Under the pieces are notes generated by a model. The model saw nothing but the letters and a program-made list of their open reading frames with translations, ran no database searches and was not told the origin of the DNA. The position numbers were made by a program, and so were the translations under genes. From Holothuria scabra (Eukaryota > Echinodermata > Holothuroidea > Aspidochirotida > Holothuriidae), in contig CM074188.1 of assembly GCA_037179385.1 (NCBI GenBank), forward strand, positions 22,585,318 through 22,649,317: DNA of 64,000 nt, given 5' to 3'. Of the stretch, positions 13,041 through 23,356 are shown piece by piece. Position 1 is the stretch's first letter; each line of letters begins with the position of its first letter.

Positions 13041-13259
13041 TTGACTACGGTAGGCCAAAGCCTCCCTGCCTGGAATATGAAGGACGTGGATTTAGTGCTA
13101 AATCTTTTCGACCAACGGCTGCAACGGTCGCTATTGCGGTGTGATCCAGACGTCGCTAGGAAAATAGGTCGTTGGGAGTGCCCTGCAGTCTTTTTTGATC
13201 ACTATGTGCATAGTAAGACTCCAAGTAATTTTCTCAACAACATGTTCAACCATAACTAA
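13041..13259 (+). pseudogene. Tyrosine-recombinase C-terminal-like fragment
   Basis: The frame ends DPDVARKIGRWECPAVFFD, then HYVHSKTP. This resembles the last box of tyrosine recombinases, where a Gly-x-Trp stretch is followed by the nucleophilic Tyr (here HYVH). The Arg-His boxes expected upstream are not visible. It lies just beyond the 3' end of the minus-strand DIRS element, whose own recombinase lacks this box, but is on the opposite strand. It may be a different element or an inverted piece. Confidence 0.35.
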
Positions 13260-13422
13260 TGAAAAGAGACTTGTGGAATTTGTTGGCAGATTAATGTTTG
13301 GATATTCAACTCGTTTTGTTCATTTTACTCTCCCATTTGGCATTATTATTTTATATATTATATATTTATATTAAAGTGTTAGTTGTTTTAAACTTTAATA
13401 TGATTGAAGCTGTTCCATCTAC

Positions 13423-13478
13423 AGTGTATGTTTGTTTAAACAGTAATAAACAAGATTTGCGTGGATCGCGTTCCATAG
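13423..13478. repeat. 56-bp miniature joining both outer ends of the 23.4-28.3 kb element
   Basis: Bases 13423-13440 match 23417-23434 exactly (18 bp, AGTGTATGTTTGTTTAAA). Bases 13449-13478 match 28245-28274 with one mismatch (30 bp). Only 8 bp separate them here, against about 4.8 kb there. This is either an extreme internal-deletion copy or a paralogous site without the element. Confidence 0.6.
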
Positions 13479-13837
13479 ACAGCGCACCATCGGTTGGCTA
13501 TGAGCTAAAAGAAAAATCACATAGGCAGCGGGCCGTACACAAAAAAGTGCTTTCGTTTTTAACTTTCATGACGAACATCTGAGGGTCGGCATAAAAATTA
13601 CCCACGAAGGTAAATTTTAACGTTTGGAACATCATATCAATTACCACAAGCGAACGAGTTGGTTTACGAAGAGAAATTTGATGGTGAATTGTTGGCTTTT
13701 TGTGGCCAACATTCATTGTATATACTAGTTCCACGAATTTTCTGACACGTACAAAATCTGTACAATATGCGCCGAGCATAGTGCACAGTGCACAGTAATA
13801 GGGATAAACTTTTATGTCAATTAATTGACCGGGGGGG

Positions 13838-14690
13838 GGGGGCAGGACGACTCTTCCCTCATCGAGGGTGATCGCTGTATTTAACTGTTCACCGACGGTT
13901 CCTGCAGTAATAGCTGAGAAAGGTTTCTTGAGGCTTACAAAAAGCGGGTCATTGTCGCATAATAGCAATGAACTTGAGATTTTTTAATGTTTTCTGCAAG
14001 GCAGCTTACCGGATCTACAGCCAGATTGTCAGCTGGTGGTATGGTTACGGAAAACCCTTCCTGTGCAGGTCATTTTTTGTCCCAAAAAGAGTAACTGTAA
14101 GTGTTCCTTCTTCATGAAAACTAAGCTGATCTCTACGAAGAATCAGGCGTTCACATTTTCCGGATTCCTTGAAGAAAACGGCTTTGGGGGCCAGGTCAGA
14201 AGGTCGTGCCATAATTGCAAAAGCTAACAGAGTGATTGCTTTTAAGCGTAACCTTTTTAAATCTAAGTTTACATTTTCACCCCATTATTCAAACAGCTTA
14301 ACAAAAGGTTGCATAGGCATCACTGATGAACGTTTCATTGGTGCTGAAGTATTACTTTTCTCCAATGCTACAAGGAGTCTACGAATTTCGATTGCCTCCA
14401 TAGGGTTGGTTAACTCGGGCATTGTCTGATACAGCGCTGTTAAGGCGGCGGAAGTACAGCGCAATATAGAACGCGGTTTGGGCGATGAATTAGCCGTCAT
14501 ACATAAAAACTCTGCAACAACAGCAGTGTCCTGCGGAGGGTAATCAACACCCAGGCTTTTACAAAGTTCGCGAAACCGATCAATTTGCCGGTCATATACC
14601 GGTCATATATACAGTGGAAGGCGCCCAACCCAAAACAGTCTGTTCACTGGCTCGCTGAGACCAATTCATTTTTCGTAGGTGGGAGCCCCA
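13838..14690 (-). pseudogene. DIRS tyrosine recombinase (YR), C-terminally truncated
   Basis: The minus strand encodes an N-terminal SAM-like region (VAEFLCM, ALTALYQTMPEL, PMKRSSVMPMQPF), then LLAFAIMARPSDLAPKAV with the box I catalytic Arg, then LFGTKND and DPLFVSLKKPFSAIT. The frame is broken in places. It loses homology at about 13,838, beside a G run, before the His-x-x-Arg and Tyr boxes, so it cannot encode an active recombinase. It follows the RT-RNase H-methyltransferase region as expected for a DIRS element. Confidence 0.75.
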
Positions 14691-14700
14691 GATATCCGCC

Positions 14701-14762
14701 AGGCCATGAGTCGCCACCTGACATTTTTCAGTGGCTCCGCTCTTGGTGTAACGGACCATAGT
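14701..14762. repeat. 62-bp direct repeat, distal copy (target-site duplication)
   Basis: Identical over 62 bp to 15572-15633. Both encode the DIRS segment ending NVRWRLMAW. They bracket the 14,763-15,571 chimeric insertion exactly, so they look like a target-site duplication. Confidence 0.85.
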
Positions 14763-15571
14763 TCAAGTTCAAGTTCAATTTATTCTCTATTACACCCCAA
14801 TATGGGGTACAAGAGACTGAGAAACATAATAAACAAACAAGGTAAACACAATTATTACTTAGAAAGAAAAAGAAGGAATAAAGAAGTGAAAATAGAAAAA
14901 AGGGGAAAAAAGAAAGCATCGCTCATACTGACACAGTGCAGATAGTAAATCAAGACACTCAAGGGAAAATAATAAAGATGATAATAATAATAATAATAAA
15001 AATGATAATAATAACAATAGCAATAGTGAAAAACTTAAAAAAAAAAGAAGAAAGGATAAAATTTAAAAAAAAATAAAATAAAATAAAAAAATAAAAATAA
15101 AAAAAAGAAGAAGAGGAAAAAAAAAATAATAATGGTGTTGGTAACAGCAATAGTAACAATTCGGGGTCGGGGATTAAGTCTAACTAATTGAATCGTTGAA
15201 GGATGTCTCCACAGAATAAACTAATCTTTAGCAAAGTCTTCCTATTACTTGTCTGAAATGAATCTTCCATTTTCAGGGTGTTTGGGTTTTTATGAAAATA
15301 AGGGGGTATATACTTTTTCCTTTCTTGGGATAATGCATTACATTCGAAGAAATAATGGAATTCGTCTCCTAACTTGTTTTGTGCGAGTGCATCCACTGCC
15401 TCTGCTTTGGGGTCGAAAAACCGACTGTTGTAGCGGGGTAGCTGGGTGTTGAGAATGGTTGCGAATCGATCGACAGTATGTGGACCCCATTTTCTGTCCA
15501 GCCAATAAAACAAAGCTGTGTGAAGTTTACATTCGTAGCGAGGATTCAGTCTCGACAGGGCATCTGCTACT
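14763..15571 (-). mobile_element. Chimeric LINE/DIRS retro-insertion
   Basis: Read on the minus strand, the insert has at its 5' end 199 bp copied from the DIRS element (15374-15572, identical to 15818-16016 except where I may have missed substitutions). This is followed by a 5'-truncated LINE (15373-14763) with the C-terminal motif KLGDEFHYFFEC and CNALSQERKKYIP. An A/T-rich 3' UTR follows, ending in GAACTTGAACTTGAAC repeats. It is bracketed by 62-bp direct repeats. The arrangement fits target-primed reverse transcription starting on LINE RNA with a template switch to DIRS RNA. Confidence 0.75.
15184..15373 (-). pseudogene. LINE reverse transcriptase C-terminal domain
   Basis: Encodes LGDEFHYFFECNALSQERK, then IPPYFHKNPNTLKMEDSF, and ends in stop near 15,184. 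The Glu-Phe-His-x-x-x-Glu-Cys and PN-x-x-K-x-x-x-x-F pattern is the usual tail of many invertebrate LINE polyproteins (I recall it from L2/RTE-like elements). By chance it is fused in frame to the duplicated DIRS segment upstream. 5'-truncated, so inactive. Confidence 0.6.
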
Positions 15572-15633
15572 AGGCCATGAGTCGCCACCTGACATTTTTC
15601 AGTGGCTCCGCTCTTGGTGTAACGGACCATAGT
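15572..15633. repeat. 62-bp direct repeat, proximal copy (target-site duplication)
   Basis: Partner of 14701-14762. It continues without interruption into the rest of the DIRS methyltransferase region at 15,634, so it marks the original target. Confidence 0.85.
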
Positions 15634-17545
15634 GTTCTGTTGGATTTTGGTAGCAGTATGGGTGGCGCTATTGACATTACTTGAAGTTCTTGAAACCAAA
15701 TCTGAGCTGGCCATGTGGTGTTATAACTGTTGCAATAGCTTTTTGATGGGCAATAGTCTCTATAACCTTTGGTATCATGCGAAACGGGGGGTTGACAAAA
15801 TTGTTTTCTTCCCCCAGTTGTTTTGTGCGAGTGCATCCACTGCCTCTGCTTTGGGGTCGAAAAACCGACTGTTGTAGCGGGGTAGCTGGGTGTTGAGAAT
15901 GGTTGCGAATCGATCGACAGTATGTGGACCCCATTTTCTGTCCAGCCAATAAAACAAAGCTGTGTGAAGTTTACATTCGTAGCGAGGATTCAGTCTCGAC
16001 AGGGCATCTGCTACTATATTTTCGCGTCCTGCGAGGTATTTCGCTGTTAAATGAATGTTGTAACGAAAGGCGAGCCCCCAAATTGCTGTTGCTATGTCCG
16101 AAAGATCTTGGGCTGGGCCTCCCATGTGATTTAAGTACGCCACAGTACTGATATTGTCTGACACGATTGCGAGGGACTTCCCTTTGATGACCGAGAGAAA
16201 TGAGTAAAGACCCATCATAACGGCGCATAGCTCGCGATAGTTTGAGTGCATGTTGCTCAACCTTGCATTCCAAAAACCCGCTGCTTGTTTCTCTAGCAAC
16301 GATGCTCCCCACCCGGTGGAAAAAGCATCCGTAAACATTTGAAGTTCCACTGGTCTTGGGGCTATGGGTCTGTGATTCCAGTGGTTCAACGCTTTGCACC
16401 ACCATTTTAAGTCTTTGACCGCTTGTCCCGTGAGAAGTAATTGGTACTGCCAAGACAATTTTGTGGCAAGGACTCTGTAAACATTTCGGAGAAGTAACTT
16501 TGCAGGGAGAATAACTTGTGTCATTGCTACACATTGTCCGACTATTCTGGCGAGTGCTCTTGCTTGAATCCTTCGCTTTCTCAGTGCCCTTTGAATATCC
16601 CTGCATAGTTTGCGTGTTTTTTCCTTTTGGATACATACACTTGAAGATTCCGTTTTAGTAGATATAATATAGCCAATCCACACTTTAGTATCCTCAGGTT
16701 GCAAAGAGGATTTCTCAAAATTTATTGTCCATCCCAGTTCTTTGAGGGACTTAATCATGAAATCCCTATTACAAACAATTTTTTCAGCTTCTGCAGCGAG
16801 AAGCCAATCATCAACATATAATGCAACACGCAAACCAGAAATACGAAAGAATTTAACTACTGGCCTTAGCGTTTTCGCAAAAAAAATAGGGCGAAACACT
16901 CAAGCCAAAAGGCAGCCTCTTCCAACAATAATAAGACTTGTTCCATTTAAAACCTAGGAAAGTCTGGTGCAACTCACTAACAGGTATATGGAAGAAGCCA
17001 TCTTTGAGATCAACAGTAACTAACTGGTCCTGTTTTTTCACAAGTGAATAAATCACGTCAATTTTTTTCATTTGAAAACGTAGGTGCATCAATATAAGAA
17101 TTAACTTATCTGAGGTCAGTAACAAGCCTCCATTTATTTTTACCTTTCTTGGGAACAACATTAAGTGGAGAAACAACTTTAGGAATATCCGTGCAATGGG
17201 TTATAATGTTCTCAGAAAGCAACCTCTTAACCCTTTACCGTTGTTTGGGTCCTTTTTGACCCATGCGTAGAGCTCGGCTGTCACCCACCTTTACTGTTTC
17301 ACCCGGGGCTCGAAATTGCGAGTAGCTACCCGAAAATTCGGCCACAACAACGAGAGAGACAATAGTTTAAGGTCACGGGGTCAATGGCCTACGGAAGCCA
17401 ATGCGGGGCGGGCTACGTCCGCTTTTCCGCCCACTCCCGAGGCGCGCAAATATGCCCCTATCGGAGCACAACGGTAAAGGGTTAATTTCACTGTTCAAAA
17501 AACTTATTTGTGATGTATTGAATCTTCGATTAATGAAATGAAGTT
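15634..17545 (-). pseudogene. DIRS RT - RNase H - methyltransferase polyprotein, broken
   Basis: Order on the minus strand: RRFNTSQISFLNSEIN; VVPKKGKNKWRLVTDLR (RT start); LVTVDLKDGFFHIPVS; LPFGLSVSPYFF; LYVDDWLLAAE with the YVDD catalytic motif; RNase H with QMFTDAFSTGWGAS, SDNISTVAYLNHMGG and VADALSR; then WGPHTVDRFAT, NSRFFDP, and the NPPF motif of the DIRS adenine-methyltransferase-like domain. Frameshifts occur near 17,080, 16,880 and 15,820, and a MITE splits the start at 17,231. These defects exclude function. Confidence 0.85.
17231..17481. mobile_element. piggyBac-like MITE with TTAA target duplication
   Basis: A 251-bp element starting CCCTTTACCGTTGT and ending ACAACGGTAAAGGG, a perfect inverted repeat. 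TTAA flanks it at 17227-17230 and 17482-17485. TTAA duplication plus CCC-T ends is the piggyBac signature. The interior near the left end has GGGTC-TTTTT-GACCC. It interrupts the DIRS polyprotein between NSEI and NRLLSENI. Confidence 0.8.
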
Positions 17546-18966
17546 GGGGTCCCAGGGTTAAATTCCATTTGAAACCATTCGCGAATGGTCTGAATGGTTC
17601 CGAATGGTATTTTTCACACTGTATTTTTGGACAGTTCTGAATGGTCCCGAATGGTTCCATTTGCAAATGGTCTGCGAATGGTCTGGTGCGCAAATGGTTT
17701 TTAACTGGTCCTAAATGGTGTTGAATGGTACCATTTGCGAATGGTCTTCAAATGGTCTGGTATGCAAATGGTCTTTAAATGGAACAACTGGTCCCAAATG
17801 GTGTTGAATGGTACCATTTGCAAATGGTCTTCAAATGGTCTGGCATGCAAATGGTTTTTGAATGTAATGACTAGAACCATTCACAAATGGTTTGTGAATG
17901 GTTCATCATGTTATGCATCTCAACAGTTTCAAATAATTTAAACAGGAAACCACCCACAAATGGTCTGCAATGGTTTCTATGTGCAAGTTTGAGATGGAAA
18001 ATACTGTACAGTTGCTGTAAAACCAAAATTAATTAAAACAATATAAGAATTTAACTATAGTAGCAACAGAGTGTACATTTATTATCCCCTGATGGCATTC
18101 TGTTAAGCTTACAGAACAGTAAAATAATGGATTGCACATCATGCAGAGCTGGCAACCCAGTTGAAGGATATTACATGTAATGGGTGGGATCTGATACTTA
18201 CAAAGTAAATGAAGAACAACATAAATAGTCCATATGAGTACAACTTCACTCAAATTCTAAAGTCAATTGATACTTGGCAAGTTTGTTACAAACTTAAACG
18301 CATATAAAAACAGTTCATGGTGTCCAAAATCATGTAATACGCACTCATATGCAAACACAATATAGACAAAAAATATAGCTCGTTGTAATTCAAATGTAGG
18401 GTACACCTTTCAGTAAACCGAAGGAATGAAAAAAATCACACTGTAGGTTTTCTTTCCAAGGAAGAAAAAGTAGAAAAATTATCGACGAGAATGTTTTGTC
18501 CATAGTAAAAAAAAAAACTTCTCACTTTCAAATTAAAATCAAAGTTCGGTCAAAATATTAAAATGGTCCACCAAGTAATTTATACTGTAACTTTAAGCAC
18601 CAGTTATTTAACATTTGCAGTTAAAATAATAGGGATTTCCATGGTAAAATGCATTTCATGAAAAATCATAGTAGGCTTCAGTCTTCTCACATTTCCCAAA
18701 TAAAACAAACTTTGGTAACTGTTTGGTCCATGAAAAACTATTCTCATGGTTATCCAAGTTGAAAAAGTAAGATGTCTTAACACAATTACTGTAAATGCCT
18801 TTAGAGGTTGCACACAGGGCACATGAAAGGTCCACGAAGGGGAAAATTTATTTTGTTTCCAAATCCAATGGCTGTATTCTTCGTCAGATCCTCCCATTTA
18901 CTCCTGAGTAAAGGAAATATTCCACACCAAGGATTCAACACTTCTTAATTACATCATCCTGACAGT

Positions 18967-19153
18967 TTAAACAAGACCGTTCAATTTATCAGATGACAAT
19001 AAATGAGGCACAAAAACTAGGACACCAGCATTTCCTTTGTAAATTGGTACTGGTCCATAGCCATCTGTAGCAAATATCTTTTTGAGTGTTGTGGTCAATT
19101 CAAAGATGCCTCCCATAAGTTGTCCTGTAACTGCTTTACAGTATCTTCTTCAA
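18967..19153 (-). other. Candidate BEN-like exon inside the 4.6-kb element
   Basis: An open minus-strand frame ends in stop at 18,967. It contains AVTGQLMGGIFELTTTLKK, then GPVPIYKGNAGVLVFVPHLL and SSDKLNGLV. The GV-VFVP-LL-KLN pattern recalls the start of BEN domains. Upstream, TTACAG could serve as acceptor. Downstream the frame stops at once, so a donor would have to lie within LNG. This is a suggestion from one motif only. Confidence 0.25.
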
Positions 19154-20432
19154 CACTTTTCTGTAGTTCTCCAACCTCCGGACTCATTCTCACTCCACAG
19201 CAAGAACATCAAAAGGTACAGTAGCCTGCCTGCCATGGATATGTTATAATTCAACAATCAGGACTTCTCATATTACGTGATAACGAAAACAGGCTTTGTA
19301 GTTTCAAACAAGAAAATCGCTAATCAAAAGGAAGCAGGCCATAAAAGGCTACCAGTACATTGGTGTCACAGTTCAATAGCAGGATAACTTGTTCAGTCCA
19401 TGGCTCCATGTATGCAGTACAATTTCCTCACTCACTAAAATGGTTATGCTTGACTCTGCTACATGATACACAGCAGTCCAGACATCAATGAAAAGTATTT
19501 AAGACACTGAAAAATAACTCCATCAGCTGTGCAGGACAAGCAGGAGACAGTTTCACTATGATGTCATTCTGTTTGGGAAATGAAAAATAAAATTTATAAA
19601 AGTATATAAAAAGTTGTACAACTAAATTGGTTTTAAAGGGTAAAATGTTCTTGATAAAAGAAAACTTAAGCTTTTAAGGTCAAGAACAGTCCCCCCAAAT
19701 TTATTTAAAAGCAACAGCTAAGCATCACAATTTTGTTCTTATCTTCAAAGTATCTTTCATCATATTTTTAGACTTCAATATTGCATATTCTGGGTAAACC
19801 AAGCAGTAAATTTCATATTTAACGAGAAACAATGTTGTCACATAACTCTAAACAGCCAATCATGGAACAAGACAGTCTACTACACTACTTCAAGTTGGGG
19901 TGACTGCTTTTGTTTTTTTAAAGATGGTGTCTTGGTTTGTTTGGGACTGTGGTATAGGCCTAGGCCTAGGCCTGCAGTCAAATTTTGCTAGAGGCCATAT
20001 ATGGAGACTTAATTCAAAAACTAGTTATTTATCATACACACACAAATAAATATAGGCCTAGGCCTGCAACAAATTGTGTACCTGTTTATTATTTAGGCCC
20101 GATGCTACAGAACTTTACTTACAGATAAAGATGGAAACATGCGAAAAGCAATTCCTTTTCCATCCTGTTATTTTTGAGACAGCACCCAAAAGGAAAGAGA
20201 CAGTCTTCATAACCAACCCCCCACCCCCCACCCCCTCCAAAAGAAAAGAAAAAAACATTTTACTCCAACTTTTAATTTTACCATGATCTGGGGTCCACTT
20301 TTTTTGAGTATGACTAGGCTGAGGCCAGTAATACTAGGCCTATGACTTTTCAAAACCCTAAATTTGGTTAATGAACTTGGATCCAATAAAATTAAGCTTG
20401 GTTGTCTTTGTAGAGGGTTTTGCGTGTATTAT

Positions 20433-20481
20433 TAGCATATATTAGCATTATTAGCATATATTAGCATTATTAGCATATATA
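20433..20481. repeat. Short tandem repeat (TATTAGCAT units)
   Basis: Three near-identical units of about 19 bp (ATTAGCATATATTAGCATT) lie within the AATGGT-ended element. Confidence 0.7.
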
Positions 20482-22261
20482 TGTCCATCCCTCTTCTCCT
20501 TGTAGGCTATAAAATGTCCACCTCCCCCCCCCCCCCAGTAAAACGGTCTGCTTCATAAATGAACGTTAGTCCTTGTATACTTACTACTACAGTACTAAGT
20601 TAGTGCTACGAATTGTCTTGTGGAACCGCTACTATAAACATTAGGTCTGACTGTTAACACAGCAGCACCCATTAATTGATGCAGTCTTTGGCTCTTAATT
20701 TTCACTAACATTTGTTCATTGCTTATTGGTCTCTCTGGTGCAATAGTTTAAAAACATGTTCCTTTACTTACTGTGCTTCAGCATTTCATGAAAGTCCTCT
20801 AAGGAAAGCAGTCTTGCCCTTTCACTTCACGTTTCTTGAATTCATGACACCTGCACACTCTATGTAGTGTAAGTACAAGCTCATGTACTAGCTGTGTCCG
20901 CGCCTATTTTGTTACATTGTGCTGTACATGTGATGTACACATGGGTGCACAGCATCTGTGAGCTTTGTATGGTGCAGTGCTGTATCATGCTTTGTGTGCA
21001 TGCCAAGCTATTACGTAATAGCTCCATTCAAACAAGTATTGTATTGTGCTTTGATCCTGTTCAGTGTCACGGTTATCATAAAGATGAGCAACTTGAAAGG
21101 CAACAACAGATATGCATCAGCATGATGGGGTGGGGAGGGGGATTGGAATTGTGTATGGAGAAAATGGAGAGAAGAAATGAGTACAATAGTTGAGGAGGTT
21201 GTGCCTCTGGACTCTAGATGATACCAGGCTGCAAAGCTACAACTACAAAATTTCAAAGTGTTGTTGGGGTATACGAGGATATCAAGTACGGGCTAAGAAA
21301 GTGGAGTGGGGAAGGGAGTCAAGAGGTTTCGGGCGTGGGTCGGGTATTGGAATGGCAAGAAGAATTTCCTACTCCAGCTGATATCCGTGCTGTGCATTAC
21401 AGTATCTCTGTGTATCCTTTCCAAGGTAGGGGAGGGGGTTATACTGTTAGCTAGGGAAAACTGAAGCTAAAATTTTCAGGGAAATCCAGGGGTGGGGTTG
21501 TTGCCTACTCTAGTTGCTATGGACGGCTTTACTGTAACCCCCAATTCATTTGAGCCCCACATAATTTGATTAGTGCCCCGCCCCCTCCAAAATTCCTATA
21601 AATAAAATGTGCCTGGGGAAATGATCAGGGAAATATTCAGGCTGAGAAGAATCTAAACTGGTTTAGGTTAATACAAAGTTTCTTACTTTCCTGTCTACAC
21701 CTTCAATTGTACCTGTGTACAAATTGTGAGAGATGTGTCAAATCCAGTTGGTTATAACTTATTTGTTTCATTGAGCTTTACATATCCTTTCAAATTAATT
21801 TGCAACAGGTTGGCTTACACCAACAGACAACTTGACCATTTGCATCATGTACATGCATGTTGAACTGGACATGTTCCATTGATGTACATAATATATACCA
21901 TTCACAGAATGGTTTCCAATTTGAACCATTTGGAACCATTTGCGAACACCAAAACCATTCGCGAACCATTTGCATTCCATTCAGGTATGCGATCAGAAAA
22001 CCATTCAGAGGTACATTTCCATTCATATACCATTTGAAATCCATTTGAGACCATTCAGGTCCATTCGGGTCCATTCAGAACCATTTGGAACCATTCAACT
22101 TTTCCAAATGGTTTCGAATGGAATTTAACCCTGGGGTGGCTCAGAGGTGAACGGAAGTGAAACGCCATATTCAAGCCAATGTAAAACGTTTGGAAAAGCC
22201 CCAATTTCGCGCCACTTTTTTAGGTTATGTTTTAACACCATAATACACAAAGCATAGGCCA

Positions 22262-23285
22262 GCTATTAAGCATCGTCCCCACCATAATGGGGTTGTGAAG
22301 GTGGGTAGTTGGTAGTCAATGAATGGAACACATCCGTCCTGCCTCCTCTGCCACCTCTACTATTATACCCAAGTTTACAATATGAAGCTCTGCCCTGAAA
22401 GGGTATGGCCGTGACCTAGAACTATTATAATTGTACGACGTAGGCCTAGGTTACGAGAAATTGCAGAAAGCTCTGCCGCTAACTTAAGCTGTGAAACCCT
22501 TTGTTCTGAAAAACATGCATTGTTCTTTTGAAAACTATGGAATAGTTTTGAGGTATCCTCATCAAACTGTGATACTACTAAAATGGCCCCATATTCACGC
22601 TGATTGTAATGCAAGTGGGCTTTGAAAATGGTCATAAGCTGATCCAGGAATGCAGGATGTATCGACTCTGTTTTCTCAAAATCCCAGTAAGCCAACTGTA
22701 ACACCTTTAGGCCTGTTTCTATGTAGCGACTACTTTTTTGCACTTGGTAATATAATGCACGCTCAGTTTTACGCTGTGCGCCTGATGGGCATTGGCCTTC
22801 ACAAAGTTTTAATGCCGGGTCTAATTGAACTCTACTGACGGAGTATCTCAGGGAAGGAAACTCTTTTTGAATGTCTGAGCTTTCAAATGTGGTACCATTT
22901 ATATCCGTTTCAGACTTTGGCTGTTCATATTTGGATGACTTATCATTTTCCACGGCCTGCCGAGAAGCCCCGTTTATAATTATGTTCTCCCTTATTGTCG
23001 ATACAGAATAACCTTCGGCCTGCTCGTAAGCGCCGTCTTTAACGTTAGGCTCTGTTGTAGCACAACCAGACCGCCAGAGGTACTTATATCAGCCTGTGTT
23101 TCATCGTCTTTTTCTGTGACCTTAACTTCCAAGTTGATCAATCTTTCTTGAATATCTTTTAAAATGGCTGTTAAATGTTGATTTTCGCCAGCCTCAAGTT
23201 CTGCCGATGACATTTTCGGACGATGAAAGGAGATTTTAACGGCCGTAGCCGGCTCTTGTGGCGATGATTGCGCGATAGAACACAA
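22262..23285 (-). pseudogene. DIRS gag-like ORF1, frameshifted
   Basis: The minus strand encodes MSSAELEAGENQHLTAIL with a short coiled coil, then after a frameshift near 23,040 YSVSRVQLDPALKLCE, SSRYIETGLKVLQL, HYNQREYGAILVVSQFDE and SQLKLAAELSAISRN. After another shift it ends in a Gly/Arg-rich tail (NSRGGRGGR) at about 22,268. This pattern matches ORF1 of DIRS elements. It is the 5' part of the same DIRS whose RT starts at 17,545, now separated by the 4.6-kb insertion. Confidence 0.7.
23074..23108. repeat. 35-bp perfect inverted repeat, arm 1
   Basis: Its exact reverse complement lies at 23286-23320, 177 bp away. It starts CCAGAGGTACTTATATC. It is within the DIRS gag-like frame, while the partner is just upstream of it. 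Confidence 0.9.
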
Positions 23286-23356
23286 GACGATGAAACACAG
23301 GCTGATATAAGTACCTCTGGTACTTATATAAGCCTATAAGTACCAGAGGTACTTAT
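23286..23356. repeat. Inverted-repeat arm 2 with nested 22-bp palindrome
   Basis: 23286-23320 is the reverse complement of 23074-23108. Overlapping it, 23307-23328 and 23335-23356 form a perfect 22-bp hairpin with a 6-nt spacer. Each arm is itself nearly self-complementary (AAGTACC/GGTACTT). Confidence 0.85.

Larger units (their letters stand above)
17551..22135. mobile_element. 4.6-kb element with AATGGT-rich inverted ends
   Basis: The left end CCCAGGGTTAAATTCC and right end GGAATTTAACCCTGGG are inverted repeats. Inside each end lies an array of short words built on AAATGGT or its complement (left about 17,562-17,990, right about 21,896-22,120). It separates the DIRS gag from its RT, so it inserted into the DIRS. 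A GGGGT at both borders may be the target duplication. The interior carries few coding signals, one being a BEN-like exon candidate. Superfamily not assigned. Confidence 0.75.

Noticed and set aside
14728..15159. Low-complexity frames on the minus strand
   Set aside because: They lie in the A/T-rich 3' UTR and trinucleotide repeats of the LINE insertion.
17560..17990. CRISPR-like array suggested by repeated AATGGT words
   Set aside because: Units are short, irregularly spaced and of variable sequence, mirrored at the other end of a transposon, in a eukaryotic setting.
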